From Aceticella autotrophica (lineage in GTDB: Bacteria > Bacillota > Thermoanaerobacteria > Thermoanaerobacterales > Thermoanaerobacteraceae): a stretch of DNA of 64,000 nucleotides. Both the position numbers and the translations under genes were made by a program. Positions 9,160 through 18,198 of this stretch are shown in pieces; the first letter of the stretch is position 1, and each line of letters begins with the position of its first letter. The notes below the pieces were generated by a model. That model had not been told where the DNA came from, did no database searches, and worked only from the letters and a program-made list of their open reading frames with translations. The stretch covers positions 1,971,001 through 2,035,000 of the forward strand of contig NZ_CP060096.1 of assembly GCF_017357865.1 (NCBI RefSeq). Direction: 5' to 3'.

Positions 9160-9882
9160 TTATGATGAAAAAGCATTTTCTCTTCTTATGAAGAATTTGA
9201 GTACATTGTTGTTCATGTAATCAAGAGAGTAAAATATAGGAGTATCCTTTTTGTCAAAGTGAAGCTGTTTGAAAAGAAGAATTTTTTTACCAATATAATG
9301 CGCAACTTTTTCATTTTCAGCCTCTTCTACCGCACATATCTCTGTAAGCGAATAACCTATTTCAATATTCATGACTTCTTTTAGATACTTTATCAGTGAA
9401 CCTTTAAAATTCTCATCAAAATAACCTTGCGCAATGCTCTCGGGGAAAATATGATAACTATACGATATCCCTAATCCATTTGCTTCTCTTAATCTCTCGA
9501 CAATATCAACTCTTTCTTTTTCTCTTAGGTTTAATTTTTCTCTCCACTCAATTTGAGGAAAAGCCTTATATACTCTCATATGAGATTGAGTATCCTCAAA
9601 ACCAAAGCTTTTGATAAGGTCTCCTATGCTTATAAGGTTGTTTAAAAAATTTTCCATTATCAATGAGGCATTTTCTGAGACGTATGTGCCGATACCATTT
9701 TTAGATATCAGTATGCCTTCTCTTTGAAGCATCTTTATTGCTTCCCTTAATGTGGAGCGGCTTACTCTGTGTTCTTTTGCGAGTTCTATTTCGGAAGGAA
9801 GCTTATCACCTGGATTCAGATATCCATCTTTTATTTTTTTCTTTATGTCTTCTGCAATATTTACATATAAAAGTCTTTGCAT
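9160..9882 (-). CDS. GntR-family (HutC/UTRA) transcriptional regulator
   Basis: The 240-residue protein has an N-terminal GntR winged helix (residues 5-70: IKKKIKDGYLNPGDKLPSE, LAKEHRVSRSTLREAIKML, GIGTYVS) and a C-terminal UTRA ligand domain (about residues 95-235, with ERVDIVERLREANG and FYSLDYMNNNVLKF). Such regulators usually repress the adjacent transporter or catabolic operon until a phosphorylated effector binds. It is the first gene of the operon, 15 bases before the GDPD-like gene, and a partial palindrome lies upstream as a candidate operator. The effector is not deducible from sequence. Confidence 0.88.
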   Translation of the reverse strand: MQRLLYVNIAEDIKKKIKDGYLNPGDKLPSEIELAKEHRVSRSTLREAIKMLQREGILISKNGIGTYVSENASLIMENFLNNLISIGDLIKSFGFEDTQSHMRVYKAFPQIEWREKLNLREKERVDIVERLREANGLGISYSYHIFPESIAQGYFDENFKGSLIKYLKEVMNIEIGYSLTEICAVEEAENEKVAHYIGKKILLFKQLHFDKKDTPIFYSLDYMNNNVLKFFIRRENAFSS

Positions 9883-9928
9883 TTTCGTCCCCCTCTTTTA
9901 TAGCTGTCTGACATCTTAAATATAGCAT

Positions 9929-9944
9929 CTTACTGTTAAGTAAG
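9929..9944. promoter_or_regulatory. Candidate GntR operator upstream of the ABC operon
   Basis: CTTAC-TGTTAA-GTAAG is an inverted repeat about 47 bases before the regulator start, in the only sizeable gap of the operon (9883-10213). Autoregulation through such sites is usual for GntR proteins. The rest of this gap is A+T-rich DNA plus the hairpin at 10139-10173. Confidence 0.4.
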
Positions 9945-10138
9945 TATTAAATAATTGTTAAACTCACGTTAATATTTCTTTTTTATCTATAAACCGTAGA
10001 TGCCTAATATTTGATTTTATATCTTAAAATGCTAATTTATTATTTTACTTAGATATTTATATACAAAACTTCATCTACCAGAGCATTTCTGCAATAATCT
10101 CTTTAAAATTTTCTTGAGCGGTTAATAAAGAATAAATT

Positions 10139-10173
10139 TGTCCCCTATTTACAGTTATTATAAATAGGGGACA
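10139..10173. repeat. Perfect 13-bp palindrome (REP-like hairpin / terminator)
   Basis: TGTCCCCTATTTA and TAAATAGGGGACA flank a 9-base loop. It lies about 40 bases after the stop of the SLH phosphoesterase and before the GntR operon. It has no T run on the minus strand. The GTCCCC/GGGGAC ends resemble the other repeats at 3241, 13619 and 32200. Confidence 0.6.
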
Positions 10174-10213
10174 TGTCTTAGTTCTTCATATTTAAAAATG
10201 CTCGTGTTATTTT

Positions 10214-13200
10214 CTAATTATTATCAAATTCCTCTGGTGCATATACTTTTCTATCTCCTGGATATGGTGTATTAAATCCTTTCACGCTGTACCAAATTGC
10301 TCTATTTAATAAGGCTTCATTTTGATTGTCTTCATCTTGAGAAGTCCCTTTAAACATCTTTTCAGATGCTACTGCCCACTTATGTTTTAGTTCATTTTGT
10401 GATGCTTTTAGATTACCTGCTTTATTTAGTATTCTGAATATAACTGCTGCTGCTTCTGCTCTTGTTGCACTTTCTTTTGGTGCAAACATATTATTTGGTT
10501 CACCCATCATTAATCCAATTTTATTGATATTTGCTATTGCTTGTTTTGCCCAGTTGCTTATTTTACTGTCATCAGCAAAAGTTGTTTTATTTATATTTTC
10601 TTCTTTATATTTTGAAAGCTTCTCATATACTCTCATAACTATTGCTGCCATTTCTTCCCTGCTTATTGAATCATTTGGTCTCATAGTGCTGCCATCACCA
10701 ACTATAATACCAGCTTTATATGCAGCTTCAATTGCTTTTGCATACCAATCACCTGATGTTACATCTTTGAATTCATTATTGTATATCTCTTCAGGTATAT
10801 TAAGAAGTCTAATCATCATTGATGCAAACTCAGCTCTTGTTATCTTATTATCAGGTGCAAAATGATTTTCATCCTCTCCTTTAATTATCCCTTTTGATGC
10901 AAGTGCTTCTATTGCATCCTTTGCCCAATGTCCATCTATATCTTTGAAACTACCGGAATGACTTCCCCCATTATAAGATGGTACTGATGCTGAACCTTCA
11001 TTCATTTTATCCAGTGGAATTTTATTCTGAATTACATCATAAGGTTCCAGATCTGCTTTATCTGTAAAAGCATTATACATAGGTGTTGCTGCTGCATCCA
11101 TTTGATTCATTGGCGGTAATCCTAATATCTGTTCTATTGTTTTAACCATATCAATTTGTGTATACATTGTATGGTCTACAAAATTATGTTTTGCATATGG
11201 ACTAATTACATAAGCTGTTGTTCTATGTCCATCTATATGGTCTACACCGTTTTGTGCATCATCTTCCACGACAAATATAGCAGAATCTTTCCAGTATGGA
11301 CTATGGCTTATTGCATCAACCATTCTGCCTAAAGCCAAATCATTATCAGCAACCATGGCTTCTGGTGTAGGTTCATTTGGTGTCGTTCCTGCAGTATGGT
11401 CATTTGGAAGTGCCATAATGGTTAAATCGGGCAAGTTGCCATCTTTTACATACTGACTGAAATCACGCAAGAATATATCCATTCTATATTGATCTGGGAT
11501 AAGTGTTGTAAATATTGGAAAATCTTTGCTTAAGATCTTATTAACTGATGGAACATCTGAATAATATTGAACTGTTCCTACTGGTACATTAAGTTCCCCA
11601 TTTTCTTTGCCTTCTAATATTTTTGATTCCTTATACCATTCAGCCCAAGTCTTCATTTTATTTGATTTCTGTATGTCTTCAGGAATAGTAAATTTAGTTG
11701 CATATTCTCCATAATCTTTTACTGTCTTATTATGTTTTAACGCATTATCCCATATAAATCCTGATGAAAGGTAAGCCAAACTATCGCCGCCTAGAGCAGG
11801 CTAACTTCTGGGGAAACCGCCTGCAAACTGCCTTTCGAGATAATCTGGAGCAAGAGCCTGATCTGTCCATTGATGTCCATCTGCTGAAACAGAACCACTG
11901 CAATAAAAATTATCAAGTAATGGATATTTATTTGCTAATGCATGTTGATTTGGCGTTACTTTATCTCCAAAAAGTGTTAAAGAAGGATCTCCATTCCCTT
12001 TTTTTATATCACCTAAAACCTGATCGTATGTTCGATTTTCTTTTATGACATAAAATACATGTTTTATTAGTGACGGTTCTCCTAAGTGTATCGGTATTGC
12101 TTTTTTTTCGCTACTGTTTGCATTGCTACCTTGTTTTTCCCATTTGTTATTTGTATTTACTTGTTTCGTATAATTTTCTAAAGATGCTTTATCAGGAGAT
12201 GGGATTATTGAAGCACTCCCTAACCAGGAATACACTGCATGACCTGTTTTATTGTTTTCCTTATAAGGTCCTATTGCATTTTCCCTGCCAAGTGAGCCTA
12301 CTCCTTTTATATTGGCTACTACTAGGCTTTTTAATTGTGGATCATTAACAACATCTCCTGGAAACCATCCAGTAGGTATTAATCCTTCAAATTTTACTGC
12401 CTCTTTTTCTCCGTTCCATTCATATATAGCCAAGGCATTATTTGATCCTAAGCTAACCACTAATCTTTTATCTCCCATCATTGTAATTGCATTTGGTTGA
12501 CTTCCAAACGGTGCATTTGGATATGGTTGAACCGTTATTGTCTTTACTAAAAGTTTAGTTGCTTTATTTATAACAGAAATAGTATCACTGTTTGTATTTG
12601 TTACAAAAATATCTGAACTGTTTTGACAAATTGCCGTAGGATGAAGTCCTACATCTATATTTTTTATTGTTTTATTTAATGTAAGGTCTACTACCGAAAC
12701 AGTTCCAGTACTTGCCATTCCGGTATTTGAATTTGAAATTATCGGTGTGCCGCTGGAATCATTTGTATAATCACCCGATGCTGCTGTTTTACCTCCTTCA
12801 TTTGTTACATATCCTATGTTACCATCTATAAGAATAGTATATGGTGCATTACCAACCGGTATCTCGCTTATCATCTTCTTTTCTGTTAAATCAATTACAC
12901 CTATTGAATTATTCCTACTTAATGCCACATATAGTTTGCTGTTATCAGATGATAATGCCAATCCACCGGGATCAGATGTTTTTCCGTCCTTGTTTTTTGG
13001 AAGTTCAATTTCTTTATTTAAAGTAAGTTGACCACTTTTATCTACATTAAATTCAAGAATTTTTCCATCTCCAAATGATGCATAAAGCTTATCACCACTT
13101 TTCGAATAAATTATTCCTGTATATGAGCCCCCTCGTTCCTTTGTAGATAAAGTAAATTTTTGTTTGATTTTACCACTTGTTAAGTCTATAGTTATGATTG

Positions 13201-13477
13201 GATTATAATCAGGTGTGGCTCCATTTGAATAACCACCAATGTTAAATGCTGCTGTTTTCCCATCTGGGCTGAGGGCAACAGCATTTGGGCGGCCAGCAAA
13301 TTCTACTTGCTTTCCGGCAGGTGTGATAATTTGATCTGTTGGTATATTTACCGAACCATCTGGGTTGCGACCTATAACTTTATAATTATCTGCAAATCCT
13401 AAAGACGTACTAAACATTAACTCGGCACATATTAAAGCAACAGCAATAATTTTTTTATAAAACTTCATTTTATACAT
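10214..13477 (-). pseudogene. Secreted YVTN-propeller/alkaline-phosphatase-like phosphoesterase with SLH domains, interrupted by an amber codon
   Basis: One reading frame of 1,088 codons carries a single TAG at 11801-11803, between LERQFAGGFPRS and PALGGDSLAYLSS. Without it the product has a signal peptide (cleavage near GFA-DN), a YVTN-type beta-propeller (about residues 40-390, NAVALSPDGKTAA, DLTSGKIKQKF), a phosphoesterase domain (VFYVIKENRTYDQVLGD, FYCSGSVSADGHQW, VVEDDAQNGVDHIDGHRTTA) and three SLH repeats (FKDIDGHWAKDAIEALASKG and two more). The family C-terminus LLNRAIWYSVKGFNTPYPGD comes after the SLH triplet, so the SLH block appears inserted. The intact protein would hydrolyse phosphoesters while bound to the cell wall. 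The part after the stop has only a TTG and no ribosome site, so it is not a separate gene. Confidence 0.85.
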
Positions 13478-13618
13478 CTCCTTTTAAAAATTTTTTGTCT
13501 TAATTATTATTTTTTACATCACCTTCTTGAATATAGTTGTATTTTATTACAATAAAATTGTAAAACAAGTTTGTAAAATTATGATAAAAATAACGTTAAT
13601 TCTTTGTAAAAAAACTCA

Positions 13619-13644
13619 GACAGAAGGAACCGTCCCCTTTGTTC
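13619..13644. repeat. REP-like element, inverted copy of the one at 3241
   Basis: GACAGAAGGAACCGTCCCC followed by TTTGTTC carries the same GGAACCGTCCCCTTTGT core as 3241-3265, in opposite orientation. It lies between the start of the SLH phosphoesterase and the promoter of the small membrane protein. Confidence 0.5.
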
Positions 13645-13672
13645 GTTTCTTTTAGAGAATTTTTAAAAAGTG

Positions 13673-13701
13673 TTGATATGTCTACAAATATCTTGTACAA
13701 T
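13673..13701 (+). promoter_or_regulatory. Sigma-A promoter of the small membrane protein gene
   Basis: TTGATA (13673-13678), a 17-base spacer and TACAAT (13696-13701) give a near-consensus vegetative promoter. Transcription would start near 13708, giving a leader of about 37 bases with a GAGGAGG ribosome site. Confidence 0.75.
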
Positions 13702-13744
13702 AAAGATAAGAAAAAAACTCTTTTCTTCCCGAGGAGGAATTAAA

Positions 13745-13873
13745 ATGTCTAAATTTACTATTAAAAATTCCATCTTTGCAATCGCAGGACTTGTGTTTCT
13801 TATTATAGCTCTGTTTATTATAGTCAACTTGTTTATAAATTCAAAAAATAGTGTTTCTAATGAAAGTGCTTAA
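13745..13873 (+). CDS. Small single-span membrane protein (42 aa), unknown function
   Basis: The ATG at 13745 is preceded by GAGGAGG at a spacing of about 8 bases. An upstream in-frame start at 13670 lies before the promoter and is rejected. The 42-residue product is a short basic head (MSKFTIKN), one hydrophobic span of about 24 residues (IFAIAGLVFLIIALFIIVNLFI) and a polar tail (NSKNSVSNESA). I recognise no family. Its own consensus promoter and strong terminator within 250 bases show a dedicated transcription unit, on the strand opposite to its neighbours. It could be a membrane regulatory peptide, a toxin-like peptide or a subunit of a membrane complex; the sequence does not decide. Confidence 0.75.
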   Translation: MSKFTIKNSIFAIAGLVFLIIALFIIVNLFINSKNSVSNESA

Positions 13874-13879
13874 TCTCAA

Positions 13880-13916
13880 AAACAAAAGACCCTGCTTATT
13901 GCATGGTCTTTTGTTT
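13880..13916 (+). terminator. Terminator of the small membrane protein gene
   Basis: AAACAAAAGACC and GGTCTTTTGTTT form a perfect 12-bp stem around a 13-base loop, beginning 7 bases after the stop codon and followed by AACTTTT. Confidence 0.8.
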
Positions 13917-14039
13917 AACTTTTCCAGCATTTTTACAAGAAGACTGATATTATCCTCTACATTTCTTTTATCCACTATCTCTAATATGCTCACAGTTCAA
14001 TCCACAGCAATAGCAAAATCAGGATTTATATGGTAAAAA

Positions 14040-14344
14040 AATAGAGAGAAATTTAAATCAAGTGTTACTCTACAAATAGATGTAAAATTGGAAATAAATT
14101 GGAAGAGTTAGAGGTATATTTATCACTTGGTGCAACTTCATGACAAGCGGCTCAAAAGGTAATAAAGACATCTATAAAAACAGGTATGATCCCAACATTT
14201 GACAGCATAAAAACTTTAGATATCGTCCAATTGCCGGATATGATGACAGGTCTTATAACGGTTGCAATATCCTGCTTTACAGTGACCTTTTTGTCATATA
14301 AGACTTTTTTTACAAAACAACATCAGCTAAGGCAGGCCTTTTAG
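14040..14344 (+). pseudogene. 3' relic of a FetB/YbbM-type (UPF0014) permease gene
   Basis: The plus strand reads ELEVYLSLGATS, an in-frame TGA, then QAAQKVIKTSIKTGMIPTFD, SIKTLDIVQLPDMMTGLITV and a short tail to TAG at 14342. SLGAT.RQA, MIPT.DS.KT and QLPGMMTG are hallmarks of the FetB permease of the FetAB metal exporter. Remains at 14040-14100 (REKFKSSVTLQIDVKLE) fit the preceding loop in another frame, so there is a frameshift as well. The start and most membrane segments are gone. The ATPase partner is not present. Confidence 0.6.
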
Positions 14345-14352
14345 CCTGCCTT
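14329..14352. terminator. Hairpin between converging genes
   Basis: AAGGCAGGC and GCCTGCCTT pair around a 6-base loop. The hairpin overlaps the end of the FetB relic and lies 5 bases past the stop of the minus-strand anti-sigma gene. T runs are weak on both sides, so it may be a shared or decayed terminator. Confidence 0.5.
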
Positions 14353-14356
14353 AAAA

Positions 14357-16303
14357 TCATGGTATTAAAACCTCATCTTTATAAGGTTTATAAGGGTCGT
14401 ATATATAGTATAAAGATCCTTCCTTTAGAGAAATTTGGAATATCAGTTTATCTTGCTGCCAGAATCGAGGTGATATTTCCTCTATTTTTGTATTTTTAAA
14501 TTTTGCTTTCAAATTTATCCTTTCTCCTGTTTTGAAATTGTACACATAAGCATTTGACTGTTGTGAAGTATTGTTGTAAGCGAGTACTGCAAGATATTTT
14601 CCACTGGAATCTACTTTAATATCTGGTATAAATGTATTTTCAAAAGAATCTATTAGTTTAAATTCTTTTTTAGATATATTATTGCTTATTATACGGGTTT
14701 GAGACCTATCATCGGTTTGTATTGTGAAAAATATAGTATTAGTTTTTGGGCTATAAGTCAAAGTAGTGGCATGAGTATTAAGATTATCTGGCAAAATTTC
14801 TTTCGGTATTTCTCCTTTGTCAAAGAGCTTTGTTTTAACATTGTTTTCTATTTTATAAAAAGTTCCCTTTTTTTCAATAAACTCCACAGTTTCTAAATGT
14901 TTTATGCTGTCTATTATATATCCATTTTCACTGGGAGAGAGATAATATCGCGATTTATCTACAGAGCAATACCCATTCATACTATATTCATAGCTTAAGG
15001 AGGCATCTACATAAGGTGTGCTGCCTTCTGTGCCAGATTCCAATATTTCATAGGCTACAGGATGAGGGTTTGATACTATCATTATTGCAGGGGAATTTTT
15101 CATCAGCACCCTTGCAAAATCTTTATCTCTTACTATTATCGCTTGCAAGAATTTTTTTACCACTTCTTCGGGGGTCAATTCTTCTCTACTTAACTCAATC
15201 TTCATAAGTTGCATTGTATTTCCTCTTATATCCTCGTTTAGATTTTTCAGGACGAAAATGCTCCTTGAATCACTGCTCCATACAGGCCAGTAATAAGAAT
15301 ATAAGGTATCCGTTACATAGTTTTGAATTTCTTCTTTAGGCATTCCTGGCGGCACACTCTTTGGCACGTTTAATGTTACTTGTTTTTTGGTTGTTAAAGA
15401 GGAAGCATCTGCTATCCAAATGTTATTCATGTTTATTCTTACATTCACATCTTCTACTTTTTCATTTTTAATTTCATATTTTTCGTAGGCTATATAATAA
15501 CCATTTGGTGATACGGAAGGTCTTTTGCCTTCGTCAATTATTTTTTCACTGCTGTCTTTCAAGTTTTTATAGATTATCTTATTATCCCTTTCAAAGACTA
15601 TAGCATCACCATTTTTTACAAAAGAGCCACAGCATCCATCTGTCAGTTTGGTAATTTTTAAGTTTTTTAAATCTACAGTGTTGATATTGCTTTCTTTTAC
15701 TTCAAAGCCGTGAGTCTCTCTAGGGACAATTACTTGTTCAGTGTAAATTATTTTGTTTCCATCGGGTGAAAAAGTTGCGTCACTATAATAGGTATCTGAA
15801 TCCTTGCTTTCAATTATTTTATTTTCTTTTCCATCATTTAAATCTTTTATATAAATCGCATTTTTACCGGCAGATGTGTTTGCTATAAATACTAATTTCG
15901 TGCCATTTGTTGAGATAGCAACTTCACCGGCAGGCTTATCAATTATTTTTTTAAAGCCTTTACTGTCATATTTATAAATTCCCTTGTCATGTAAAGGTAT
16001 ATATATAGTTCCATTATATTCTGCTATTTTGCCAGCATTTATTTTTCCTAAACTTATGAAAGAAATTTGATTTATAATCTTTAATTCTTCTGCATTTACT
16101 TTTGTTATAAGGTTGTCTTGCAGGTGTTTGATGCCGAAAGAAAAGACCATTAAAAGTACTGCTGCAGCTGCTGCGATTGCTACACCCATCTTTTTCCATC
16201 TGTTTCTATAAAATCTTTTTTTAAGAGATTCTTTAAGCTGATAGTTTACAGGAATCAGGTCTTTTAGTTTATTGAGGTTCTCTTCTATTCTCTTTTCGTC
16301 CAT
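14357..16303 (-). CDS. Membrane anti-sigma-like protein with a TolB-type beta-propeller
   Basis: The protein has a cytoplasmic N-terminal segment (MDEKRIEENLNKLKDLIPV, Lys/Arg-rich to about residue 40), one membrane span (GVAIAAAAAVLLMVFSFGI, about 41-59) and a 580-residue outer region with WD40/PD40-like repeats (NGTKLVFIANTS, FSPDGNKIIYTEQ, SPNGYYIAYEKYE, YYWPVWSSDSRSIFVL). It overlaps the ECF sigma gene, so it is probably its membrane-bound inhibitor or sensor. No zinc-binding anti-sigma motif (HXXXCXXC) is seen. ATG 16303 is chosen because GGAGGG is 6 bases upstream; the ATG at 16321 lies on the ribosome site. Ligand unknown. Confidence 0.75.
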   Translation of the reverse strand: MDEKRIEENLNKLKDLIPVNYQLKESLKKRFYRNRWKKMGVAIAAAAAVLLMVFSFGIKHLQDNLITKVNAEELKIINQISFISLGKINAGKIAEYNGTIYIPLHDKGIYKYDSKGFKKIIDKPAGEVAISTNGTKLVFIANTSAGKNAIYIKDLNDGKENKIIESKDSDTYYSDATFSPDGNKIIYTEQVIVPRETHGFEVKESNINTVDLKNLKITKLTDGCCGSFVKNGDAIVFERDNKIIYKNLKDSSEKIIDEGKRPSVSPNGYYIAYEKYEIKNEKVEDVNVRINMNNIWIADASSLTTKKQVTLNVPKSVPPGMPKEEIQNYVTDTLYSYYWPVWSSDSRSIFVLKNLNEDIRGNTMQLMKIELSREELTPEEVVKKFLQAIIVRDKDFARVLMKNSPAIMIVSNPHPVAYEILESGTEGSTPYVDASLSYEYSMNGYCSVDKSRYYLSPSENGYIIDSIKHLETVEFIEKKGTFYKIENNVKTKLFDKGEIPKEILPDNLNTHATTLTYSPKTNTIFFTIQTDDRSQTRIISNNISKKEFKLIDSFENTFIPDIKVDSSGKYLAVLAYNNTSQQSNAYVYNFKTGERINLKAKFKNTKIEEISPRFWQQDKLIFQISLKEGSLYYIYDPYKPYKDEVLIP

Positions 16304-16305
16304 TT

Positions 16306-16794
16306 TCATCCCTCCAAACATTTTATTACAAGATTTTTTAATTTTTGAATTATTCTAAAGACCTTCATTTTTACTGCATCTTCAGTTTTTTGTATTATTT
16401 GTGATATTTCTCTATGAGTCATTCCAGCAAAGTATTTTAAGTTTATAATTTCAATTTCTTCCTTAGGTAGAGAATAAATTGATTTTTTAAGACAATCAAT
16501 TTCAGCTTCTTTTTCAAATTTGTTTTCAAATATGTCATGATAGGAAAAATAGGAAATATTATCCTCTAAAGTAACATTTTTATTTTTCCTATAATGATCT
16601 GTTATTGTATTTTTTGCTATAGAAAAAAGCCAAGATCTTGGATTTGATTTTATACTTTTATATTTTTCATAGGCTTTTTTAAAAATTTCACTTACTATGT
16701 CGTCCGTATCCCATTTATTTCCTATTTTAAAATATACATATCTGTAAACATCATCAAAATTTTTTTCATAAAATTCTAAAAAAGATTCTACCAC
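16306..16794 (-). CDS. ECF-type RNA polymerase sigma factor
   Basis: About 162 residues. Region 2 covers residues 8-75 (YEKNFDDVYRYVYFKIGNKW, DTDDIVSEIFKKAYEKY, NPRSWLFSIAKNTITDHYRK) and region 4 residues 105-155 (SLPKEEIEIINLKYFAGMTH, REISQIIQKTEDAVKMKVFR). The GTG at 16794 (VVESFLEF) is preferred: AAGGGAGG lies 7 bases before it, whereas the ATG at 16812 overlaps that site. The stop is next to the anti-sigma start, a standard sigma/anti-sigma pair. A TGTTAC-N16-CGTC box upstream suggests self-activation. Confidence 0.88.
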   Translation of the reverse strand: MVESFLEFYEKNFDDVYRYVYFKIGNKWDTDDIVSEIFKKAYEKYKSIKSNPRSWLFSIAKNTITDHYRKNKNVTLEDNISYFSYHDIFENKFEKEAEIDCLKKSIYSLPKEEIEIINLKYFAGMTHREISQIIQKTEDAVKMKVFRIIQKLKNLVIKCLEG

Positions 16795-16819
16795 TTTACA
16801 ACCTCCCTTCATATTTAAA

Positions 16820-16845
16820 GACGTATTTATTTATAAAATGTAACA
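16820..16845 (-). promoter_or_regulatory. Candidate ECF-sigma autoregulatory promoter
   Basis: On the minus strand TGTTAC (16845-16840), a 16-base spacer and CGTC (16823-16820) match the TGAAAC-N16-CGT layout of many ECF promoters, 26 bases before the GTG start. Between here and the epimerase gene (16846-17127) I see A+T-rich DNA, a short G+C-richer piece at 16960-17020 that I cannot place, and the terminator at 17025-17058. Confidence 0.45.
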
Positions 16846-17024
16846 TAAACACAATATTTAAATTAATTAACTTTACATAATGAATAAGGTTAAATTATTT
16901 TGCTTTATTTCATTTTTTATATTGAAATAATTTGCTTTATAACAATATGCAATGTTAATGATTCCCACTACAAGCCCATAGCAGACTTTCACCGCCAAGC
17001 TGTCACCCATGTCGGATATATCAT

Positions 17025-17058
17025 ACAAAAAGGGTATCGACTTTTTATCGATACCCTT
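17025..17058 (-). terminator. Terminator of the epimerase-like gene
   Basis: AAGGGTATCGA and TCGATACCCTT form an 11-bp stem; on the minus strand it is followed by TTTTTG. It lies about 70 bases after the stop at 17128. Confidence 0.8.
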
Positions 17059-17127
17059 AAATCTGCTTAAATATTAGTTTTTACTTCTTTTCACCCATAT
17101 CCTTTCTATAAAAACTCTGAAATTTTT

Positions 17128-17970
17128 TTAATTGATTTCAATAATCTCACTAAGCAGTTTTACAGAATTAAAAAGTTCTTCAAGCGGATCACCGAATTCC
17201 GCTGCCAGTTCAAAAGAAAGTTCCAGATTATAAACACCCTTATAGCCTGCATCCAATAAATATTTAAGGTCATCAGTTGCGGAGAAAACTCCTTTTCCTA
17301 AAGGACAGTGATCGCGGTACCGGACGTCAACTTCATGCACATGGGTATGTATAACATGCTGTATAAAGTCAGGCTTGGGGACACTTCCATAGTTAAACAA
17401 TTCACGATTTCTTCGTAAATGCCCTATATCCCAGCAAAACCCAAAATGAGCAAAATTAAGCCCCTCTGATACATAAAGTAGATCTTCCTGTCGATCTCCT
17501 ACGCGAATATAAGCAGGGTCATAGGGCAAAAGTTCTAAGGCCATTTTTAAACCAGTATATCTGTTCTCTAACAGCGGGACAAGCCAGTGAACAAATCGGC
17601 ACGCACTTTCCAGCAGTTCCTCACGACAGCATGTTCCCTGCCCACCATGAAAATTGATTAGAATAACCTGTTTATAATTCACGCTTAAAGAATATACAAC
17701 ATCTAATAAAGTTAGGTAAGCAAATTCAACTTTATCCTGACTCTCTGTGTAGTATAAAATGTTGAAATCACTGTCTGTTGGAGCATGTATTGTTAGGTTC
17801 CATCCTCGCTTAAGAAGTAAACGCGCTAATGTCAAAGTTTCAGAGAAAGCGGAGTTAAAAGGATTTAAATGTAATTCAATAGAACGACATCCAAAGTTCC
17901 TCAGTTTATCAAAAACTAAATCTGTTTCTAAAATTTTTCTCCAGTTGCCAGTTAAAGTAAAACCAATCAT
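17128..17970 (-). CDS. TIM-barrel sugar epimerase/isomerase-like protein (AP_endonuc_2 fold)
   Basis: About 280 residues with the xylose-isomerase-like barrel pattern: SIELHLNPFNSAFS, NLTIHAPTDSDF, LINFHGGQG, MALELLPYD, GFCWDIGHLRRNRE, HTHVHEVDVRYRDHCPLGKG and YNLELSFE. The Glu, Asp-x-x-His, His-x-His and final Glu positions fit a divalent-metal site. Substrate is unknown; endonuclease IV-like or inosose/hexulose epimerase relatives share this fold. The ATG at 17970 (MIGFTL) has AGGAG 8 bases upstream. The frame is open for 45 more codons, but that part is the right end of the TnpB element. The element lies directly against this gene and has probably displaced its original promoter. Confidence 0.7.
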   Translation of the reverse strand: MIGFTLTGNWRKILETDLVFDKLRNFGCRSIELHLNPFNSAFSETLTLARLLLKRGWNLTIHAPTDSDFNILYYTESQDKVEFAYLTLLDVVYSLSVNYKQVILINFHGGQGTCCREELLESACRFVHWLVPLLENRYTGLKMALELLPYDPAYIRVGDRQEDLLYVSEGLNFAHFGFCWDIGHLRRNRELFNYGSVPKPDFIQHVIHTHVHEVDVRYRDHCPLGKGVFSATDDLKYLLDAGYKGVYNLELSFELAAEFGDPLEELFNSVKLLSEIIEIN

Positions 17971-17991
17971 TCTTCCCACTCCTGTGTTCTG

Positions 17992-18198
17992 CTGACATAC
18001 TCCCCGCCACAAGTGAAGAGGGTTCTGTTTACTTGAAGGTTTCTCTCGTACTCTCAAGATGCGTTGTAGGATTAATCTGCATATTGCATCTTCTACAACA
18101 TACAAGCACTGACCTGTTTCAACAGACTTTACTATCTATCACCCTATCGGAATATTAGCAATAGCATAAGGCAATGAGTCTAATTCCCTTATTTTTTT
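17992..18198 (-). ncRNA. Candidate omega (re)RNA of the TnpB element
   Basis: The 200 bases after the tnpB stop to the right-end hairpin have no conserved protein, although a frame stays open by chance. In TnpB elements the guide RNA overlaps the 3' end of tnpB and this region. Its guide part would be the flank just past 17992, that is the sequence upstream of the epimerase gene. The position follows from family knowledge; no transcript is shown. Confidence 0.4.

Noticed and set aside
10214-11779. Separate gene starting at TTG 11779 for the SLH part
   Set aside because: It is in the same frame as the upstream part, separated only by one TAG, lacks a signal peptide and has no ribosome-binding site.
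11795-11810. Pyrrolysine or other recoding at the in-frame TAG
   Set aside because: No supporting genes or structure are visible, and other genes here use TAG as an ordinary stop.
16960-17020. G+C-richer piece with open plus-strand reading before the epimerase terminator
   Set aside because: It is too short to assign. It may be a remnant of a mobile element, but I could not match it to any family.
18000-18105. N-terminal extension of the epimerase from ATG 18105
   Set aside because: These 45 codons are the right end of the TnpB element; a proper ribosome site precedes the ATG at 17970.
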